Shown piece by piece: positions 5,950 through 8,157 of a stretch of DNA of 8,157 bases. The translations under genes were made by a program, and so were the position numbers. The stretch lies in the NCBI GenBank assembly GCA_031254095.1, contig JAIRVC010000306.1, forward strand, positions 1 through 8,157, read 5' to 3'. Position 1 is the stretch's first letter, and every line of letters begins with the position of its first letter. This DNA comes from Acidobacteriota bacterium. GTDB lineage: Bacteria; Acidobacteriota; UBA6911. The notes beneath the pieces were generated by a model. That model saw only the letters and a program-made list of their open reading frames with translations, was not told the DNA's origin and did no database searches.

Positions 5950-7945
5950 TTTTCACTAATTTATGGTAGGCGTGTTTGATTTCAAAATGCGGTCTAAAAT
6001 CGGTGGACGTCAGAATAAAATACGGCAGCCGCGCTTTCAGCATTTTCAGGTCGGCAACGCGCCCGCGTTCCACAAGATAAAAAATACCCTTGAGCGCAGC
6101 CTCCCGCAGCCGCCAGTATTTCGTGTCGCACAGATCCAGGAGCGCCGCCAGCGCGTCGTGTTCTTCGCCCAGCTTGCCCAGCGCTTCCGCCGCGGCGGTG
6201 CTGACATCAAGATTTGATTCGCGCAGAATGCCGCGCAGCTCCGCAATGAAAGGTTCGCGCGCCGAAAGATGTTCGCTGAAATGAGACGCCGCTTTCGCGC
6301 ACTCCGCGCGAACCTCGTAATAAGGATCGCTAAAACCGGCCAGAAGCGCGCTTTCAATCTCCGGCGTCAGCGTATTCAGCCGGATAAGCGCGGTTATAAT
6401 ATTCCGCCGGATAAACCCGACCTGCTCGAAATCGCCGCCTAAAAGCCGCTTCAGCAAAGAGACCCGTTTGCGTTCGCCTAGCATCGCGAGCAGAACAGGT
6501 ATCTTTTCCCGCGCGTCCAGCAGCCCGGCAAGTTTTACGCCGAGGTTGCGTCTTTGCCATTCCGGCGCGGCCAGCAGCGCGTCGGCGCGGCTTTTGAAAT
6601 ATTCGGCATCCTTCGCGCAGGCGATAACATTATTCACTTTATAGGATCCGGCGCCCTTGGCGTATTCCTTTTCAAGCCGGTTAAGCAGCTCCCGGTTGTC
6701 GATGGGCGCATTGTCTCCGGGATCCGGCGGAGCGGAATAATCGCCGGTTTTTCGCGGCGCTTCCTCGCGGATGGCGGCGGAAATCCGTGAAAGGGCGTCC
6801 TCGTTGAGGAATGAGCGGTTCTGACGCCGCATTTGCTGAAGACGCGCATCGTCGAACGCCAGCGATACGATTTTGCCGGCCAGAACTTTTCCGTCAAGAT
6901 ATTCCGTGAAACGGCCGTCGCTTCGCGATATCTGTTCATAAAGAACTTCCGCGCAACCGGCCCGCTCCATTGCCCGCGCGTTCATCACCTGATGGTCGCC
7001 GGGCAGATTGGCTTTTGGAATAATAATCGCCGGCAGGCTCATCGCGGATATTTCATTCAGGCTGCCCGCGCCGCCACGGGCTATAACCAGATCGCTTACG
7101 GAGTACAGGTTTTGTATGTCATAAAAATACGGCCGCCAGACATAGAAATTTTCTATAACGGCGAGCTGCGAGGCGTCGTACCTTTGCCGCAGACGTTCGC
7201 CCGTATCCTCCGCGGCGTCATATTCCGGGCTTTTATAAAGGCCGACGCCGTGAATGATAAAAAGCCTGTCGCGATACGGAATAAGATATTCCAGTGCGTC
7301 CGCCAGCGCGCGGTTAATGACGCGCGATCCCTGCGATCCGCCGAACACGAAAACGACCCTGCGCCCGTCAGGGATGGCGAAATCAATCTTTCGCAGGGCT
7401 TCCTCGCGCGGGATTGCCGCTATACGCCGGCGCAGCGGATAGCCGGTCAGTTCGCCCTTTTGCGGAAAGCAGTTCAGCGTCTCCGGAAAAGTAACCAGAA
7501 CCCTGTCGGCAAAACGCGCCATCGCCCTGTTCAGTTTGCCGGGAACGGCGTTTTGTTCATGCAGGAAAACGCGGGATTTCAACAATCCGGTTTTTTTCAG
7601 AATCGCCGCCGCTGCGAGAACAGGCGCGGCAACGTAACTGCCTGTGCCGACGATAACGTCCGGCCTGAAGCGTTTCAGTATAAAAGCGGCCTTACAGGTG
7701 CCTATCGCGAGGTTTGAAAGAAAACCCGCCATTTTAAGCGGGTTGCCGCCGGGGTAGGCGGCGGCCCGGACAAATTCGATTGGAATGCCCTCGCGCGGAA
7801 CAATCTCCTCCTCCGCCCGGCCGCGTATGCCTACGTACAGGAACTCCGTTTCATCGGATCTCAACGCCGAACCGATCGCCAGCGCCGGATTAACATGTCC
7901 GGCAGTGCCCCCGCCGGTCAAAAGAACACGCCTGATTGCCTGCAT
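5912..7945 (-). CDS. murG: MurG glycosyltransferase fused to C-terminal HEAT-repeat-like domain
   Basis: Residues 1 to about 395 form a complete MurG, the peripheral inner-membrane GT-B enzyme that adds GlcNAc from UDP-GlcNAc to lipid I, making lipid II. Motifs: LTGGGTAGH (9-17), GTGSYVAAP (100-108), HEQNAVPG (129-136), FGGSQGS (201-207), ARGGAGSLNE with the UDP-binding Glu298 (289-298), and DHQVMNA (317-323). Normal MurG is about 360 residues, but this protein has 677. A Pro/Asp-rich linker (396-417) leads to about 260 residues of repeated helix pairs resembling HEAT repeats, clearest at 544-570 (YEVRAECAKAA), 579-605 (VSTAAAEALGKLG) and 611-636 (WRLREAALKGI). HEAT solenoids usually bind proteins. 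I chose the ATG at 7945; a TTG at 7957 would add four residues. Neither start has a strong SD. It is the first gene of the operon and overlaps mraY by 4 nt. Confidence 0.93.
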   Translation of the reverse strand: MQAIRRVLLTGGGTAGHVNPALAIGSALRSDETEFLYVGIRGRAEEEIVPREGIPIEFVRAAAYPGGNPLKMAGFLSNLAIGTCKAAFILKRFRPDVIVGTGSYVAAPVLAAAAILKKTGLLKSRVFLHEQNAVPGKLNRAMARFADRVLVTFPETLNCFPQKGELTGYPLRRRIAAIPREEALRKIDFAIPDGRRVVFVFGGSQGSRVINRALADALEYLIPYRDRLFIIHGVGLYKSPEYDAAEDTGERLRQRYDASQLAVIENFYVWRPYFYDIQNLYSVSDLVIARGGAGSLNEISAMSLPAIIIPKANLPGDHQVMNARAMERAGCAEVLYEQISRSDGRFTEYLDGKVLAGKIVSLAFDDARLQQMRRQNRSFLNEDALSRISAAIREEAPRKTGDYSAPPDPGDNAPIDNRELLNRLEKEYAKGAGSYKVNNVIACAKDAEYFKSRADALLAAPEWQRRNLGVKLAGLLDAREKIPVLLAMLGERKRVSLLKRLLGGDFEQVGFIRRNIITALIRLNTLTPEIESALLAGFSDPYYEVRAECAKAASHFSEHLSAREPFIAELRGILRESNLDVSTAAAEALGKLGEEHDALAALLDLCDTKYWRLREAALKGIFYLVERGRVADLKMLKARLPYFILTSTDFRPHFEIKHAYHKLVKILSGKKEANLPQ

Positions 7946-8015
7946 TCCAGTATCCAAAATATTTTCCGGAAATAGTTACGCCATCCAGCTCTGACGTTTT
8001 ATGGCGATGATTTCA

Positions 8016-8021
8016 ATTATA
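8016..8021 (-). promoter_or_regulatory. Candidate -10 box for the murG operon
   Basis: A perfect TATAAT is read on the minus strand in an A+T-rich stretch about 70 bases before the murG ATG. No good -35 hexamer stands 16-18 bp upstream. A 10-bp palindrome ACTTTAAAGT (8040-8049) lies roughly where a -35 element or operator would be. The rest of 7958-8107 shows no coding sequence. Confidence 0.35.
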
Positions 8022-8107
8022 AGGAAAATAAGAAAATATACTTTAAAGTTCGGCAAATCCTAAATCATTTTCGGGAAACCGGGAAGCGCGGACGTAGGCA
8101 TAACATT

Positions 8108-8157
8108 CCTTGCGCCCTTTGCGCTCTTTGCGGTTAAAAATTCACCGCAAAGAGCGC
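8108..8157. repeat. Palindromic CGCAAAG-type extragenic repeat, cut by the window edge
   Basis: Three near-identical units of about nine bases (CCTTGCGC, CCTTTGCGC, TCTTTGCGG at 8108-8133) run into a perfect 14-bp inverted repeat: 8121-8134 pairs with 8144-8157 around the loop TAAAAATTC. The right arm reaches the last base of the window, so the full palindrome is probably longer. I recall similar CTTTGCG/CGCAAAG repeats being scattered between genes in many bacterial genomes. There is no U-tract suited to termination. Confidence 0.65.

Noticed and set aside
6833..7717. Long plus-strand open frame (294 codons) opposite murG
   Set aside because: It lies entirely antisense to the conserved MurG domain, has a biased composition rich in Arg, Asn and Gln as expected for a mirrored frame, and shows no domain or RBS.

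Overview
The window looks like a chromosomal segment of a Gram-negative-type bacterium. The evidence is a complete lipid II pathway cluster plus a signal-peptide-bearing, probably periplasmic TPR protein. I cannot assign a phylum from sequence alone. The MurJ and MraY variants and the CGCAAAG-type extragenic repeat fit an under-sampled lineage better than a Proteobacterium or Firmicute, but this is inference. All five convincing genes lie on the minus strand, so transcription runs from right to left.

Right part (8157 to about 3136): a three-gene operon in transcription order murG, mraY, murJ. murG and mraY overlap by 4 nt (ATGA), and mraY and murJ are 6 nt apart. MraY makes lipid I, MurG converts it to lipid II, and MurJ flips lipid II to the periplasmic face, so the operon holds exactly the membrane-stage steps of peptidoglycan precursor synthesis. 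The murD and ftsW genes that normally lie among them in a dcw cluster are absent, and murG comes before mraY. The MurG protein is about 680 residues because a HEAT-repeat-like solenoid of about 260 residues is fused behind an intact MurG domain. The murG-mraY junction carries an in-phase A_AAA_AAG heptamer whose -1 frame opens straight into mraY, and a hairpin that could mask the mraY ribosome binding site. Upstream are a TATAAT box and, at the window edge, a palindromic CGCAAAG-type repeat. A probable terminator follows murJ.

Middle part (3135 to 1721): a leader with a candidate promoter and a 17-bp dyad, then a gene for an exported TPR protein of unknown function. It ends in a strong intrinsic terminator with an 18-bp stem. 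Its base composition is visibly more A+T-rich than the mur operon.

Left part (1720 to 1): a GPH-type (MelB-like) sugar symporter of the major facilitator superfamily. Its start is best placed at a GTG behind a good Shine-Dalgarno, not at the longer ATG that would overlap the terminator. Its stop codon lies inside one arm of a 25-bp imperfect inverted repeat (95-119 / 247-271), which looks like a small non-coding mobile or palindromic element. No RNA genes, CRISPR arrays or transposase genes were found.
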